A stretch of DNA of 45,337 nucleotides, taken from Planctomyces sp. SH-PL62 (GTDB lineage Bacteria > Planctomycetota > Planctomycetia > Planctomycetales > Planctomycetaceae). Positions 12,001 through 18,415 of the stretch are shown here, in pieces. The stretch's first letter is position 1. Every line of letters starts with the position of its first letter. A program made the position numbers and the translations under genes. The notes under the pieces were generated by a model, which was not told where the DNA came from, did not search any database, and saw nothing but the letters and a program-made list of their open reading frames with translations. Where the stretch lies: positions 1 to 45,337 of the forward strand of contig CAMDDX010000014.1 of NCBI GenBank assembly GCA_945893075.1, written 5' to 3'.

Positions 12001-13281
12001 ATCGGGATCGACGATCTGCAACTCTCCGCCGTCCTTGGCGAGTCGCTGACCTATTACGTGAACTTCAACAACTACGGCCTGCAGAACGGCACCGGAGTCA
12101 TCCTCTCGGCCAACTTCCCGACCGCGATCCTCACCAACGTTGTCGCTTCGAACGGCGGCATCGTCGATGCGATGGCTGGCACGATCACTTGGAACGTCGG
12201 CGCTCTGCCGGCGAACGATCCGCGCACGTTCGAAGTCACCGCTGAGGTTCGCTCGACAATGTCGTCCGGGGTGACCGACTTCACGCTCACCGCGGCGATC
12301 ATCGACGACGGCACGAATGGCCCCGATCCGGACCTCAGCGACAACAGCACGGCGGACACCGACACGCTCAGGGCACAACCCGACTACGCCATCACGATCG
12401 ACGATGGCAAGACCATCGTGCGACTCGGCGATCCGCTGACGTACACAATCCATGTCGCCAACAATGGCAACCAGGACGGCAGCGGAGTCGTCGTGACCGT
12501 GAGTTTTCCAAGCGCCGTGCTGGAGAACGTCGTCGCCTCGAACGGCGGAATTGTGGATGCGGTGGCCGGCACGATCACTTGGAATCTCGGCAGCCTTGCG
12601 GCCGGCGACTCGACGACGCTGACCGTCAGCACTCGGATTCGCGGCAGTATCAGCTCACAAACATCGTCCGTCACACTGACCGCGACGGTCACAGACGACG
12701 GTTTGAACGGTCCCGATCCGACACCGTTGAACAACCTTGGCCGTGATCTCGATCGCTTCCAGACCTATGCCTACGACGGCTTCCACGACTGGAAAGACAT
12801 GCGAGTCGCCTGGCTGATGCCGCAATCGCAAACGGTTGGCCGACCGCTTTCACCGCTGCCGGTCGATCCGGTCTTCAGCGGCTTGACCGAACCGGGCAGC
12901 ACGCTGGTCGCTCGCATTTACGGTGCGGATGGCCGGTTGCTTGGAGATCGGCAAGTCGTTGCCGACGCTGGCGGCAACTGGCTGATCACGTTCCCCAACA
13001 TGATCATCTACGAGCAACCGCACCGCATGGAAATCATCGTCACTCCGGCGATCAGCAACGTCTCGCACGAGAACGGCTTCAATCTCCGCCGCTACTTCCA
13101 TCCGGCTATCCACGCCGGGCTGGTCATGACCGAATCGCTGAGCGTTGCAGGCGTCTTCCGTAACCGAGCCTCCAACATCGTTGAAGCACAGCACTCGGCC
13201 AACACGCACTCGCTGGGTTTCCAGTGGTTCTCGCACGCCTACGAACTGAACGCGGCGTCGTCGAACATCTCACAGATGTGA
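1..13281 (+). CDS. Giant cadherin-like tandem-repeat surface protein, 5' end outside window
   Basis: The reading frame is already open at base 1, so the start and any signal peptide lie upstream; at least 4426 residues are visible. From base 217 to 10713 it is almost entirely 103-residue units beginning VNDPPVADDETF and carrying an acidic DTDLDGDTL motif typical of calcium-binding cadherin-like/Big_9 ('tandem-95') repeats. Three copies of a second 101-residue unit (ending RDPGG..STAVV.IAVGA) interrupt them, the first incomplete. Five DUF11-like beta-sandwich domains follow (about bases 10714-12760; residues 3569-4250 counted from the GTG at base 10), then a roughly 170-residue C-terminal region ending SSNISQM. 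I see no LPXTG, PEP-CTERM or transmembrane anchor at the C terminus. The likely role is an extracellular adhesin or structural protein, inferred from architecture only. Long antisense open frames across it are by-products of the repeat. Confidence 0.93.
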   Translation, partial: GAGVDSDIDGDSLSVSLTPVVDVTNGSLVLAADGSFTYTPNLGFNGYDSFTYELRDPGGLTSTAVVMIAVGAVNDPPVADDETFTVAEDGAVIIDVLLGDTDLDGDTLTATEIDGTPISVGSPVTIVTGVVSLNADGRLTFTPNANFNGPASFDYTVSDGNGGTDIGHVSGTVTPVNDPPVADDETFVVAEDGAVIIPVLLGDTDLDGDTLTVTDIDGTPISLGSPVTISTGVVSLNADGTLTFTPNPNFNGPAAFDYTLSDGNGGSDVGHVSGNVTPVNDAPTARINNYTTAEDMTVNGNVLTDNTGSGIDSDVDGDSLSVTLMPVVDVMNGLLVLAGDGSFTYTPNLGFNGVDSFTYEIRDPGGLASTAVVTIAVGAVNDPPVADDDTFTVAEDSSVIIPVLTGDMDQDGDTLTVTEIDGMPISIGSPVTIATGVVSLNADGTLTFTPNANFNGPAAFDYTVSDGNGGSDIGHVSGSVTPVNDPPVADDETFSVAEDTSVIIDVITGDTDLDGDTLTVSEIDGTPLSLGNPVSIATGVVSLNADGTLTFTPNGNYNGPAAFDYTVSDNNGGTDVGHVSGTVTPVNDPPVADDESFTVAEDSSVIIDVLLGDTDLDGDTLTVSEIDGTPINIGSPVTIATGIVGLNADGTLTFTPNANFNGSTSFDYTVNDGNGGTDSGHVIGNVTPVNDPPVADDETFTVAEDSSVIIDVLLGDTDLDGDMLAVTEIDGTPLSLGSPVTIATGVVSLNADGTLTFTPNLNFNGPAVFDYTVSDGNGGTDIGRVSGNVTPVNDPPVADDETFTVAEDNSVNIDVLLGDTDLDGDTLSVSEIDGTPISVGTPVTIASGVVSLNVDGTLTFTPNANYNGPAAFDYTLSDGNGGTDIGHVSGNVTPVNDPPVADDETFTVAEDSSVIIDVLTGDTDLDGDTLSVSEIDGTPISVGTPVTIASGVVSLNVDGTLSFTPNANFNGPASFDYTLSDGQGGTDIGHVSGTVTPVNDPPIADDETFTVAEEGNVIIPVLLGDTDLDGDTLTVTDIDGTPISVGSPVTISTGLVSLNADGTLTFTPNANFNGPAAFDYTISDGQGGSDSGHVSGNVTPVNDPPVADDETFTLAEDSSVIIDVITGDTDLDGDTLSVTDIDGTPISVGSPVMIATGLVSLNADGTLTFTPNADFNGPVAFDYTVSDGNGGTDIGHVSGTVTPVNDPPIADDESFTVAEDGVVIIPVLSGDTDLDGDTLTVSEIDGTPISISSPVTIATGVVSLNADGTLTFTPNANFNGPVAFDYTVSDGNGGSDVGNVSGTVTPVNDPPVADDETFTVAEDSSVIIDVITGDTDLDGDTLTVSEIDGAAINVGSPVTIATGLVSLNTDGTLTFTPNANYNGPVAFDYTLSDGNSGSDIGHVSGTVTPVNDPPVADNESFTVAEDGAVIIDVLTGDTDLDGDTLSVSEIDGTPISVGSPVTIANGVVSLNADGTLTFTPNANFHGPAAFDYTLSDGNGGTDSGNVSGTVTPVNDPPVADDESFSVAEDGSVIIDVLTGDTDLDGDSLSVSEIDSTPISLGSPVMIATGVVSLNADGTLSFTPNTNFNGPAVFDYAVSDGQGGSDLGHVSGTVAPVNDPPVADDETFVVAEDSSVIIDVINGDTDLDGDTLSVSEIDGTPLSLGSPVTIATGVVSLNADDTLTFTPNANFNGPAAFDYTLSDGNGGSDIGHVSGTVTPVNDPPVADDETFTVAEDSSVIVPVLLGDTDLDGDTLTVTEIDGTPISLGSPVTISSGVVSLNADGTLTFTPNSNFNGPAAFDYTVSDGNGGSDVGSVSGTVTPVNDPPVADDETFVVVEDGSVIIDVLLGDTDLDGDTLTVTEIDGTPLSLGSPVTIATGVVSLNADGTLSFTPNPNFNGLAAFEYTVSDGQGGSDVGHVSGNVMPVNDPPVADDETFTVAEDSSVIIPVLLGDTDLDGDALTVSDIDGTPISLGSPVTIATGLVSLNADGTLTFTPNANFNGAVAFDYTVSDGNGGTDIGNVSGMVTPVNDPPLADDEIFTVTEDGAVIIPVLIGDSDIDGDTLTVTEIDGSPISFGSPVTIATGVVSLNADGTLTFSPNANFNGPAAFDYTVSDGNGGSDVGHVSGNITPVNDSPIADDETFVVAEDGSVIIPALMGDTDLDGDTLTVSKIDGTPVSLGSPVTIAIGVVSLNADGTLTFTPTSDYNGPAAFDYTVSDGNGGSDIGHVSGTVTPVNDPPVADDETFVVAEDGSVIIDVLTGDTDLDGDALIVSEIDGTPISLGSPVTIATGVVNLNADGTLTFVPNTNYNGPAAFDYTLSDGNGGTDIGHVSGSVTPVNDSPVADDEMFVVAEDGSVIIDVLTGDTDLDGDTLTVTEIDGTPISFGSPVTIASGVVSLNADGTLTFTSSNPNFNGPAAFDYTVSDGNGGSDLGHVSGTVTPENDPPVADDEIFTVDEDGAVIIDVITGDTDLDGDTLTVTEIDSTPISVGSPVTIATGVVSLNADGTLTFTPNANFNGPATFDYTVADGNGGTDIGHVSGSVTPINDPPVADDETFTVAEDGSVVIPVLTGDTDLDGDTLTVTEIDGTPISIGSPVAIATGVVSLNADGTLTFTPNTNFNGPAAFDYTLSDGNGGTDLGHVSGTVTPVNDPPVADDETFTVAEDGAVIIDVLLGDTDLDGDTLTATEIDGTPISLGSPVTIATGVVSLNADGTLTFTPNANFNGPAAFDYTVGDGNGGTDTGHVSGNVTPVNDPPIADDETFTLAEDGAVIIPVLLGDTDLDDDTLSVTQIDSTPISVGSPVTIATGLVSLNADGTLTFTPNTNFNGPAAFDYTVSDGNGGSDVGSVSGTITPVNDPPVADDETFTVAEDGAVIIDVLSGDTDLDNDTLTVTEIDGTPISLGSPVTIATGVVSLNADGTLTFTPNANFNGPAAFDYTISDGNGGSDVGNVSGTITPVNDPPVADDETFIVAEDGSVIIDVLTGDTDLDGDTLTVTEIDGTPIGIGSPVTIAIGVVSLNADGTLSFTPNVNYNGPAAFDYTVSDSNGGTDVGHVSGNVTPVNDPPVADDETFTVAEDGSVVIPVLAGDTDLDGDTLTVTEIDGTPINLGSPVTIATGVVSLNADGTLTFTPNANFNGPAAFDYTVSDGNGGTDIGHVSGNVTPVNDPPIADDETFTLTEDGAVIIPVLLGDTDLDGDTLSVTDIDGTPISLGSPVTIATGLVSLNADSTLTFTPNANYNGPAAFDYTVSDSNGGSDVGHVSGNVMPVNDPPVADDETFTVAEDGSVIIPVLLGDTDLDGDTLSVTEIDSTPISVGSPVTIATGLVSLNADGTLTFTPNTNFNGPAAFDYTVSDGNGGSDVGHVSGNVTPVNDVPIARTNNYAAAEDMAVSGNVLTDNTGAGIDSDVDGDSLSVTTTPVVDVTNGLLVLAGDGSFTYTPNLGFNGVDSFTYEIRDPGGLASTAVVSIAVGAVNDPPVADDETFTVAEEGSVIIPVLIGDTDLDGDALFVTHIDGSPISIGSPVTIATGVVSLNPDGTLSFTPNTNFNGPAAFDYTVSDGNGGTDVGNVSGNVTPTTVSVMKSLFDSSNPITVGSNVTIGEELCFALLVTMSEGNSTDLILSDLLPDGLQYDSWTLITSVAASNVLLSGDFNGSVPAPSVSGGTFDGEDVSFTFGAITVGTDGDATNNSFVLLVHVFVSDVPSNHNPLTGQPTLTNIVTADVSNAQPPVSSNPFDVTVVEPDVSVTIDNGVAALTAGQTTTYSITIANDGDSLATGLVLSGSLPVDRVTFVATDDAAHFSIDGSGTFTWTPAVASLAPSGTLTLLLTVQVNSSLASSIGDVTIPVSVTHNNLEPTPANNSAADTDSLAAAPDLRLTKTDYTNSISPGQCTTYTLNVGNFGTQEATNVIVTETIPIGGTFNPALSDPAWTNVGGGVYQYSILSLPAGAAFNVNLSVLIDNPALAGQTQIINTATIADDGMNGPDLDPTNNSATDIDMLDALPMYDIGIDDLQLSAVLGESLTYYVNFNNYGLQNGTGVILSANFPTAILTNVVASNGGIVDAMAGTITWNVGALPANDPRTFEVTAEVRSTMSSGVTDFTLTAAIIDDGTNGPDPDLSDNSTADTDTLRAQPDYAITIDDGKTIVRLGDPLTYTIHVANNGNQDGSGVVVTVSFPSAVLENVVASNGGIVDAVAGTITWNLGSLAAGDSTTLTVSTRIRGSISSQTSSVTLTATVTDDGLNGPDPTPLNNLGRDLDRFQTYAYDGFHDWKDMRVAWLMPQSQTVGRPLSPLPVDPVFSGLTEPGSTLVARIYGADGRLLGDRQVVADAGGNWLITFPNMIIYEQPHRMEIIVTPAISNVSHENGFNLRRYFHPAIHAGLVMTESLSVAGVFRNRASNIVEAQHSANTHSLGFQWFSHAYELNAASSNISQM
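835..1137 (+). repeat. Type B repeat unit of the giant protein, 303 bp
   Basis: This 101-residue unit differs from type A. It starts VNDAPTARINNYTTAEDM and contains DSDVDGDSL and FTYTPNLGFNGVDSFTYE. An incomplete copy occupies 1-216 and another full copy is at 10102-10404. The two full copies bracket the 29-unit type A block. Confidence 0.9.
10102..10404 (+). repeat. Type B repeat unit, downstream copy, 303 bp
   Basis: It has the same length and arrangement as the unit at 835-1137, with VNDVPIARTNNYAAAEDM at its start. It closes the long type A array. One last type A unit (10405-10713) separates it from the DUF11 region. Confidence 0.9.
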
Positions 13282-13290
13282 TGCGGAGCC

Positions 13291-13417
13291 GGGGTCAGGT
13301 GTTCTGATTTCTGTTTTGCTGCCGCGATCCACCCCAACCTCGGTTTGCTGACAGTCACCCAATCAACGGTTCGCTCTCCATCGCAACAGCAAAACAGAAA
13401 TCAGAACACCTGACCCC
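13291..13417. repeat. Long inverted repeat with 31-bp perfect arms
   Basis: The left arm is 13291-13321 (starts ggggtcaggtgttctg) and the right arm 13387-13417 is its exact reverse complement, with a 65-bp spacer. It lies between the stop of the giant gene and the permease start. It could act as a terminator when transcribed, but its length and the tgacccc end resemble a REP/MITE-type repeat. Confidence 0.85.
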
Positions 13418-13487
13418 TCAACCGAAATCGCCTTGACCCTGCGACGGCGGCTGACCTATACGGCCGCGCGAGGAGATCCAGGCTTCC

Positions 13488-14663
13488 ATGCGGTTGTTAC
13501 AGCGTTACATCCTGTGCGAATTGCTGCGCGTGTTCGGCTTCGTGCTGAGCATCTTGACGGTGCTGCTGGTGTTTCTCGGCGTGTTTCGTGAAGTCAGCGA
13601 AACCAGTCTGGGCCCGCTGCAAGTCTTGCAAGTGTTGCCTTACATCATCCCCAGCTTGTTGCCGTACACGATTCCCGCGACGTTGTTGCTGAGCGTGTGT
13701 GTGGTCTACGGTCGCATGGCGGGCGATCAGGAAGTCACGGCGGCGAAGGCGGCGGGGATCAGCGTGATGTCGCTGCTGGCTCCGTCGTTCATGTTTGGCG
13801 CGGTCATGGCCGTCTGCTCGCTGCTGCTGACCGATCAAGTCATTCCCTGGGCCGAGTCGAACTTTCAGCGGATCGTCACGGCCGCGATGAAGGACATCCT
13901 GCTCGACACGCTGCGCATGCAGCATCAAATCACGGTCGGTTCGTATTCGATCTCGGTCCGCGAAGTCCGCGGCGACAAGCTGATCTGGCCCACGTTTCGT
14001 TATGCGCCGAATGGCAAGCGGCCGATCACCGCTCGTGCTCAAGAAGCGGAACTGGTGAAGTTTGACTTTGAGCACCAGCAGATCATCGTGCGCTTCCGTC
14101 GCACGCAGCTCGACTTGCCGAATCAAGGCCGGCAATGGGCCGAGGAATTCGAGCATCCCTTCCCGTTGCAGATGGGCAATCAAATTCCCAAGGCGCGGCA
14201 TACCAGTGTGGAGGAATTGCAAAGCACGCTGAAGGATTTGGAAGTGCAACAGAAAGACCTGCACGCCAAACGTGAAATGGAAGCCGCGTTCGCACTCGCG
14301 ACCGGAGACTTCGCCGTGCTCCAGAACGGACAAATCAAAACGTTTGACGCGCTGCTGCGCGGGAACCGCTACCGATACAACGGCCAGCGGACCGAGGTGC
14401 AACTCCGATTCGCGATGGCGTGCAGTTGTTTCTTCTTCGTGCTGGTGGGGAGCCCATTCGCCGTGCTGCAAGCCAAGCGGCAATTCCTGACCAACTTCTT
14501 CGTGTGCTTCGTGCCGATTCTGTTGATCTATTACCCGCTCGTGTTGCTGGCGAAGAACCTGTCGGCTACGGGCACCACCGACCCCGTTTGGGCCATGTGG
14601 GTCGGCAACGCCCTCACCGGGGTGATCGGACTCTTTGTGCTGAAGCGTGTGGCTCAGCATTAA
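13488..14663 (+). CDS. LptF/LptG (YjgP/YjgQ) family permease
   Basis: The 391-residue protein has the LptF/LptG layout. Three hydrophobic segments sit near residues 12-32, 55-75 and 100-118, with a conserved cytoplasmic stretch (GRMAGDQEVTAAKAAGIS) after the second. A large hydrophilic periplasmic-type domain spans about 130-300, and three transmembrane segments follow near 304-322, 335-355 and 362-382. In the family these subunits work with the LptB ATPase to extract lipopolysaccharide from the inner membrane. No other lpt gene is visible here, so the exact substrate and F/G assignment stay open. The ATG at 13488 follows aggaga at 13471-13476. The next gene converges on it, so it is probably transcribed alone. 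Confidence 0.9.
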   Translation: MRLLQRYILCELLRVFGFVLSILTVLLVFLGVFREVSETSLGPLQVLQVLPYIIPSLLPYTIPATLLLSVCVVYGRMAGDQEVTAAKAAGISVMSLLAPSFMFGAVMAVCSLLLTDQVIPWAESNFQRIVTAAMKDILLDTLRMQHQITVGSYSISVREVRGDKLIWPTFRYAPNGKRPITARAQEAELVKFDFEHQQIIVRFRRTQLDLPNQGRQWAEEFEHPFPLQMGNQIPKARHTSVEELQSTLKDLEVQQKDLHAKREMEAAFALATGDFAVLQNGQIKTFDALLRGNRYRYNGQRTEVQLRFAMACSCFFFVLVGSPFAVLQAKRQFLTNFFVCFVPILLIYYPLVLLAKNLSATGTTDPVWAMWVGNALTGVIGLFVLKRVAQH

Positions 14664-14673
14664 GTCTGGTTTG

Positions 14674-14732
14674 AGCCGCAGGGCGCTAGCCCCGGTTCGG
14701 ATGACGCAAACCGGGACTAGCGCCCTGCGGCT
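14674..14732. repeat. Inverted repeat of the agccgcagggcgctagcccc family
   Basis: Arms 14674-14697 and 14709-14732 match over 24 bp with one G/T-type mismatch and an 11-bp loop. The element lies between two convergent genes. The minus-strand CitG-like gene reads into it: the TAG stop (complement of 14686-14688) is the cta of the left arm. A half copy, 22 of 24 bases the same, is at 45282-45305. Confidence 0.85.
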
Positions 14733-15615
14733 GATTAGGAAGGAAGATCGTCCCCTCACGGATCGCGGCAAACAGACAGGCCGCGATTAGATCGGCGGTC
14801 GTGCCTGGGTTCCGACGATGCCCGTCCGCTCGCAGCCAGTGATCGAATTCGATCAAGCCCGCGGCGCGCTGGTCCGATGCGAGCGGCAACTTCGCGAGTT
14901 CTTGCAAACAATGCCGAGCACGACGCGCGGCTTCTTGAGCCACTTCCGCACCGCACTTGCGAGCGATCAGCGTGTCGGGATGCTCGGCCATGAGCCGCAG
15001 TTGCAGTTCGATGATCGCCGCTTCCCAATGCTGTGCGAAGTCGTGGCCGATTGAGGCCAGGAACGGAGCGCCTTCCTGCAAGACCCAGGCAAAGCCGTTC
15101 GCGTACTGTGCCGCGACACTGTCACGCTCGGCCGCCAGCATCATGACTTCCAGCAGCGTTCCCGTCGGCTCGTGAGCGACATCTTCGCTCGCGGTGGTGC
15201 CGAGTCCTCCGGGCTGAGCCAATCGGATCGCACGGTACACCCACGCCGCATCGTCACGAGTCAACCGGCCGAGCACGTCGCCGATGCCGTCGCGCAGTGG
15301 CCGATCCCGCGGCACCGCGGCCAGCGGCGCGAGCAACAACACGATTCCCAAATTGGTATTCGACGTGACTACCGCGCGAGTTGCCTCGATGGCTTGAAAG
15401 ATGGTGCGACCAACTCCCACATCGACCGTGTGAGCCAGCACCGGAGCGATCGCTTCGGCCGAGCGCACGAAATCCTCAAACGTCAAATCGGGAAACGCCG
15501 CGTGCGGATGCACATTCCCCGGCTTCGCGGCGGACGCTTCCAACACACAGGCCACACGAATCGCCTCCGCCATTCGTGTGCCGACATCAAGTTCGTTCAA
15601 CGATGAAGCAGTCAT
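14686..15615 (-). CDS. CitG-like triphosphoribosyl-dephospho-CoA synthase family protein
   Basis: The 309-residue protein carries landmarks of the CitG family (PF01874): EASAAKPGNVHPHAAF near residues 28-43, a T-N-x-N-L-G-I segment (SNTNLGIVLLLAPLA) and the C-terminal HRRNPGTTADLIAACLFAA signature. Characterised members make the triphosphoribosyl-dephospho-CoA prosthetic-group precursor of citrate or malonate lyases. No lyase gene is present in this window, and CitG-like proteins also occur outside such operons, so the substrate is uncertain. The last dozen or so residues (after FLPNQPQ) are encoded by the palindromic element at 14674-14732, so the natural C terminus has probably been replaced by repeat sequence. 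The start is the ATG at 15615. Confidence 0.8.
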   Translation of the reverse strand: MTASSLNELDVGTRMAEAIRVACVLEASAAKPGNVHPHAAFPDLTFEDFVRSAEAIAPVLAHTVDVGVGRTIFQAIEATRAVVTSNTNLGIVLLLAPLAAVPRDRPLRDGIGDVLGRLTRDDAAWVYRAIRLAQPGGLGTTASEDVAHEPTGTLLEVMMLAAERDSVAAQYANGFAWVLQEGAPFLASIGHDFAQHWEAAIIELQLRLMAEHPDTLIARKCGAEVAQEAARRARHCLQELAKLPLASDQRAAGLIEFDHWLRADGHRRNPGTTADLIAACLFAAIREGTIFLPNQPQGASPGLRHPNRG

Positions 15616-15645
15616 GCGGGATGAATTCCAGAGCCTCGAAATAAT

Positions 15646-15959
15646 CTGACACTAACGAATTCCACGGATCGTTGAAATTGGCCTGCGTGGGACTATGGGC
15701 CGTGCAACCATTTGTCGTGGTGCTGACTTCGCTCCAACGGAGCGGAACTCGAAAGCCCAGGGCGATAGCCCTGGGAATCGGTCGCATCCCACGACCTTAA
15801 GGCCCAACGGGCCGTGACCTCGTCGCGGCCCGTTGGGGCTTCATTAGATTTGATTTGCAACTTGTCCCCAGGGCTATTGCCCTGGGCTTTCGAGTCACGC
15901 CGCTTTGCGGCTGAACCGCAAGACCAATCTCCGCGACATCTGGAATTCGTGAGTGTCAG
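15646..15959. repeat. Nested inverted-repeat region filling the gene gap
   Basis: The 470-bp gap 15616-16085 holds no convincing gene. It contains three nested inverted repeats. The outer arms are 15646-15664 and 15941-15959 (18 of 19 paired). The middle arms are 15748-15775 and 15867-15894 (27 of 28), each itself a cccaggg..ccctggg hairpin. The inner arms are 15801-15813 and 15827-15839 (12 of 13). The layered arrangement suggests insertion of repeats into repeats. Confidence 0.8.
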
Positions 15960-16085
15960 GAATTTTGGAGTGGCATCATAAAAGGCTGAGAGCACTCCTC
16001 CGACTCGTTCGTCGTCCGCCGTTCGATTCCCTAGAATTCGGCCGACCGAATCGCAGGACCAATCTGCTTTGACGATGGAGCATTC

Positions 16086-18302
16086 ATGCAGCCGGTTTCG
16101 TTGGCGTTCTTTTGGCATCAGCATCAGCCGTACTACCCCAATGACCTCACGGGCGAGAACGAGTTTCCGTGGGTGCGGCTGCATGGGACTAAAGATTACT
16201 GGGGCATGGCTCGGCACATTCAGGAAGTGCCGGAGTTTCGCTGCACGATCAATCTCGTCCCCAGTTTGCTGGTGCAGTTGCTGAAGTACACCGACGGCGG
16301 CGGCAGCGATCGGCACCTGGATGTCTCGCGAATGCCGGCGGATGGGTTGTCGCTCGCCGATGCCACGTATCTGCTCGATCATTTCTTCATGGCCAACGGC
16401 GACAGCATGATCCGGCCGTCGCCACGCTATCACGAGTTATTCCTGAAACGGAAAGTCGGCACCGATTCGGCCGAGGCCGGACTGTCGCGGTTCTCGCTGC
16501 GTGATCTCCGCGACCTGCAAGTCTGGAGCAACCTCGCCTGGATGCACCCGATTCTGTTCGAGGTCGATACCGACTTGCGCGCCTTCCGCCTCAAAGGCCA
16601 ATCGTATTCCGAAGCGGATAAAACCTGGCTGCTCGACAAGCAAGCGGAGGTACTGCGGCAGATCATCCCGATGCACCGCGAGTTGGCCAAAGGGGGGCAA
16701 ATCGAGCTGACCACGACTCCCTTCTATCACCCGATTCTGCCGCTGCTGTGGGACAAGCGATTGGCTCGGCAGGCGATGCCGGACTGCGAACTCCCCAAGC
16801 ATCTCGACAGCTATCGCGAGGACGCCGTCGAGCACCTGCGCCGTGCGGTCGCGTTTCACGAAGAACTCTTCGGCGAGAAGCCGCGCGGCATGTGGCCATC
16901 GGAAGGCTCGGTCGCGCAAGAGATCATCGGAGCCATCGCCGATGTCGGCATCGAATGGATCGCCACCGACGAAGAGATTCTCGTGGCCTCGACCGGCGGC
17001 CGAGTCAGCCGCGATTCGCACGGACATCAGCGGCATCCCGAATTGCTGTACCGTCCGTGGCTCGCAGCCGACGGCGACAAACAATTGCAAATGGTCTTCC
17101 GCGACAAAGGCTTGTCCGATTTAATCGGCTTTCAATACCAGCGAGCCGATGACGTCCTGGCCGCGATGGACATGTTGGGTCGCATCGAAGCGATCGGCCA
17201 GGCAACCGAATCGGCCAACGGCGGTCGGCCGACGCTCGTTCCGATCATCCTCGACGGCGAGAACTGCTGGGAGTACTACCGCGACGGCGGCGTCACTTTC
17301 CTGCGCACGCTGTATCACGAAGCCGCGCGGCGCGGTTCGGTCAACCCCGTGCGCATCGGCGATCATCTTCGCGAACATCCCGCGACCGACCGCATCGACC
17401 GCCTGTTCGCCGGCAGTTGGATCTCGCACAACTTCGCCATCTGGATCGGCCACCACGAAGACCGCACCGCGTGGGATCTGTTGCACGACGCTCGCGAACA
17501 TTTAAAACAGAAGACTTCCGAAGTTTCCAAAACTTCGGAAGTCTCGGCCGATCGTGGCTCTCTGCCCGACAAACTCGCCCAAGCTTGGCAGGAACTCTTC
17601 ATCGCCGAAGGGAGCGATTGGTTCTGGTGGTACGGCCCAGAGTTTGGTTCGGCTCAAGACAAACTCTTCGACCGACTGTTCCGCACGCACCTGCAAAACA
17701 TCTACTCGCTGCTGGGCGAGCCGGCTCCAGCGATCCTGAATGAGCCGATCAAACGGAACGGTCATCGCCGCCTGCACACTCTGCCGACCGGCTTCCTGCC
17801 GGTGAAGGTCGATGGCCGCGCAACGTTCTTCGAGTGGATCAGCGCGGGAATCTACGAGGCGGGCAGCGAGCGAGGCACAATGGCTCAAACCACCGAGGGT
17901 CTGATCCGCCGCATTCACCTGGGCTTCGACAAGTCTCGATTATTGTTGCGAGTGGACACCGCCAGCCGAGCTCGCGACGACTTTGAACGCGCTGGCATCG
18001 ACGAACTGCAAATCCGTTTTGTCGAACCGGAAGGCTTCGAGCTTTCCATCACTGGCTTCGGCGAACCATCGCTATCCGTCACGGTCACTGGCGACGACAA
18101 GTCCGCAGGCGAGGCTGCGATCGGCCAAATTTTTGAACTCGGAATCGCGTTGTCCGCGCTCGATGCCCAGGCGGGGAGCGTGCTCAAGTTCTTCGTTGAG
18201 GTGTTCTCGAAGGGCCAAAGCAACGACCGCGTTCCGAGCGAGACGACGATCGAACTCACCGTCCCGCCGCCCGATTTCGAGCACGTCATGTGGCAAGTGT
18301 GA
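16086..18302 (+). CDS. Glycoside hydrolase family 57 protein
   Basis: The 738-residue protein starts with the GH57 signature [10 protein letters not shown] (residues 11-20). It also has GMWPSEGSV (about 267), WIATDEEIL (about 290) and the late [11 protein letters not shown] (about 387). These match the conserved regions of GH57 alpha-amylase, glucanotransferase and branching-type enzymes, so it probably acts on an alpha-glucan such as glycogen. No secretion signal is evident, so a cytoplasmic location is likely. The start ATG at 16086 follows ggag at 16077-16080. Residues about 476-486 ([11 protein letters not shown]) come from an in-frame palindromic insertion, probably in a surface loop. 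About 200 C-terminal residues form a separate beta-rich region. Which GH57 activity it has cannot be decided from the sequence. Confidence 0.9.
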   Translation: MQPVSLAFFWHQHQPYYPNDLTGENEFPWVRLHGTKDYWGMARHIQEVPEFRCTINLVPSLLVQLLKYTDGGGSDRHLDVSRMPADGLSLADATYLLDHFFMANGDSMIRPSPRYHELFLKRKVGTDSAEAGLSRFSLRDLRDLQVWSNLAWMHPILFEVDTDLRAFRLKGQSYSEADKTWLLDKQAEVLRQIIPMHRELAKGGQIELTTTPFYHPILPLLWDKRLARQAMPDCELPKHLDSYREDAVEHLRRAVAFHEELFGEKPRGMWPSEGSVAQEIIGAIADVGIEWIATDEEILVASTGGRVSRDSHGHQRHPELLYRPWLAADGDKQLQMVFRDKGLSDLIGFQYQRADDVLAAMDMLGRIEAIGQATESANGGRPTLVPIILDGENCWEYYRDGGVTFLRTLYHEAARRGSVNPVRIGDHLREHPATDRIDRLFAGSWISHNFAIWIGHHEDRTAWDLLHDAREHLKQKTSEVSKTSEVSADRGSLPDKLAQAWQELFIAEGSDWFWWYGPEFGSAQDKLFDRLFRTHLQNIYSLLGEPAPAILNEPIKRNGHRRLHTLPTGFLPVKVDGRATFFEWISAGIYEAGSERGTMAQTTEGLIRRIHLGFDKSRLLLRVDTASRARDDFERAGIDELQIRFVEPEGFELSITGFGEPSLSVTVTGDDKSAGEAAIGQIFELGIALSALDAQAGSVLKFFVEVFSKGQSNDRVPSETTIELTVPPPDFEHVMWQV
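17512..17544. repeat. Palindromic element inside the GH57 coding sequence
   Basis: The perfect 15-bp arms are 17512-17526 and 17530-17544, with a 3-base loop. The 33-bp palindrome equals eleven codons and keeps the frame, giving the direct peptide repeat [11 protein letters not shown]. It looks like a repeat inserted into a tolerant loop of the enzyme. Confidence 0.85.
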
Positions 18303-18304
18303 CC

Positions 18305-18348
18305 GTGGCGGATGCTGCCAGCATCCGCCACCGACGCTGGCAGCGTCG
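18305..18348. repeat. Tandem double hairpin directly after GH57 stop
   Basis: The first hairpin, 18305-18331, has 13-bp perfect arms around one base. The second, 18332-18348, has 8-bp arms around one base. Their inner stems (ggatgctg/cagcatcc and cgacgctg/cagcgtcg) differ at two pairs, both compensated. It starts two bases after the GH57 stop and may also stop transcription, although there is no T-run. Confidence 0.85.
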
Positions 18349-18415
18349 GCCACGCACTTGAAGTTCCCGCGTGACGGACCCGAAATTCGGCGATAGAGTC
18401 TGCCGCACTTCAGCC

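Noticed and set aside
13497..14771. 424-residue minus-strand open frame over the permease
   Set aside because: Its composition (Gln/His/Arg-rich) is that of a shadow frame. The plus-strand permease has clear membrane segments.
15693..16433. Minus-strand open frame covering the repeat nest and GH57 start
   Set aside because: It is built from palindromic repeats and the antisense of GH57, with no domain or ribosome-binding site.
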